Source: Cyanobacteria bacterium K_DeepCast_35m_m2_023 (lineage in GTDB: Bacteria; Cyanobacteriota; Cyanobacteriia; PCC-6307; Cyanobiaceae). From it: a stretch of 5,845 nt of DNA. Numbering within the stretch: position 1 is the stretch's first letter; each line of letters begins with the position of its first letter. A program made the position numbers and the translations under genes. Positions 5,639 through 5,845 of the stretch are shown here, in pieces. The stretch spans positions 1-5,845 of the forward strand of contig VGQR01000140.1 of NCBI GenBank assembly GCA_016882345.1, in the 5' to 3' direction. The notes beneath the pieces were generated by a model, which had not been told where the DNA came from, searched no databases, and was given only the letters and a program-made list of their open reading frames with translations.

Positions 5639-5845
5639 GTGACTGCCACGCTCTCCCGTTCACCGCTGACCGGCCCCACCTTCATTGGGCTGCGCTGTAA
5701 GGAATGCGGCCATCCCTATGAGGCAGGTGCCCGCCACGTCTGCGAGGACGTCTGTTTTGGTCCGCTGGAGGTGGTGTACGACTACGACGCCATCAAGGCC
5801 CGGGTCAGCAGGACCACGATCGAAGCTGGCCCCGCGTCGATCTGG
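5639..5845 (+). CDS. thrC: Threonine synthase, N-terminal part (cut by window end)
   Basis: This is the first 69 codons of a pyridoxal-phosphate enzyme that converts O-phospho-L-homoserine to L-threonine and phosphate, the last step of threonine synthesis, in the cytosol. The start is GTG 5639: the frame is open back to 5576 but has no ATG or GTG there, and the first internal ATG (about 5717) would remove the cysteine motif. The visible part contains GLRCKECG (17-24), CEDVCFGPLEVVYDYDAI (35-52) and TIEAGPASIW (60-69). The cysteines form CxxC (20, 23) and CxxxC (35, 39), the small metal-binding-like module at the N-terminus of this threonine synthase group. The PLP lysine and catalytic core lie beyond the window. 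No clear Shine-Dalgarno sequence precedes the GTG. Identity rests on the characteristic N-terminus. Confidence 0.88.
   Translation, partial: MTATLSRSPLTGPTFIGLRCKECGHPYEAGARHVCEDVCFGPLEVVYDYDAIKARVSRTTIEAGPASIW

Overview
The window looks like chromosomal core DNA from a GC-rich picocyanobacterium of the Synechococcus/Cyanobium type. The grounds are the class IIB (CbbA-type) fructose-bisphosphate aldolase, a UPF0182 membrane protein of the length seen in cyanobacteria, a threonine synthase N-terminus that reads like the cyanobacterial protein, strongly G/C-ending codons, and short intergenic gaps. This placement comes from recognising protein families, not from a database search. I see no mobile elements, CRISPR arrays, tRNA or rRNA, and no sign of horizontal transfer.

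Layout. (1) Bases 2-1033, plus strand: an NAD(P)-dependent Gfo/Idh/MocA oxidoreductase that lacks only its extreme N-terminus because the window starts inside it. It is closed by a hairpin terminator at 1074-1097. (2) Bases 1206-1319, plus strand: a 37-codon basic, helix-prone small protein with a strong ribosome binding site. It has its own terminator at 1350-1380, so it appears to be a separate small transcription unit. (3) Bases 1490-2563, plus strand: complete class II fructose-1,6-bisphosphate aldolase (fba/cbbA), preceded by a roughly 110-base leader/promoter region with several short inverted repeats. (4) Bases 2597-2623: a symmetric hairpin with A and T tracts that can terminate transcription from both sides. 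It separates fba from the convergent gene. (5) Bases 2622-5504, minus strand: a complete 960-residue UPF0182 protein with about seven to eight membrane helices and a large conserved C-terminal domain of unknown function. Its stop codon lies inside the terminator's T tract. (6) Bases 5505-5638: a divergent intergenic region with facing candidate -10 elements. (7) Bases 5639-5845, plus strand: the first 69 codons of threonine synthase (thrC), cut off by the window end.

Functionally these are mostly unrelated housekeeping genes: central carbon metabolism (aldolase in the Calvin cycle, glycolysis and gluconeogenesis), amino acid biosynthesis (threonine), an oxidoreductase of unknown substrate and a membrane protein of unknown function. 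The terminators show that most are transcribed independently. I do not see a previously undescribed multi-gene system. The most worthwhile leads are the isolated 37-residue microprotein, the UPF0182 protein itself, and the compact bidirectional terminator that overlaps its stop codon.
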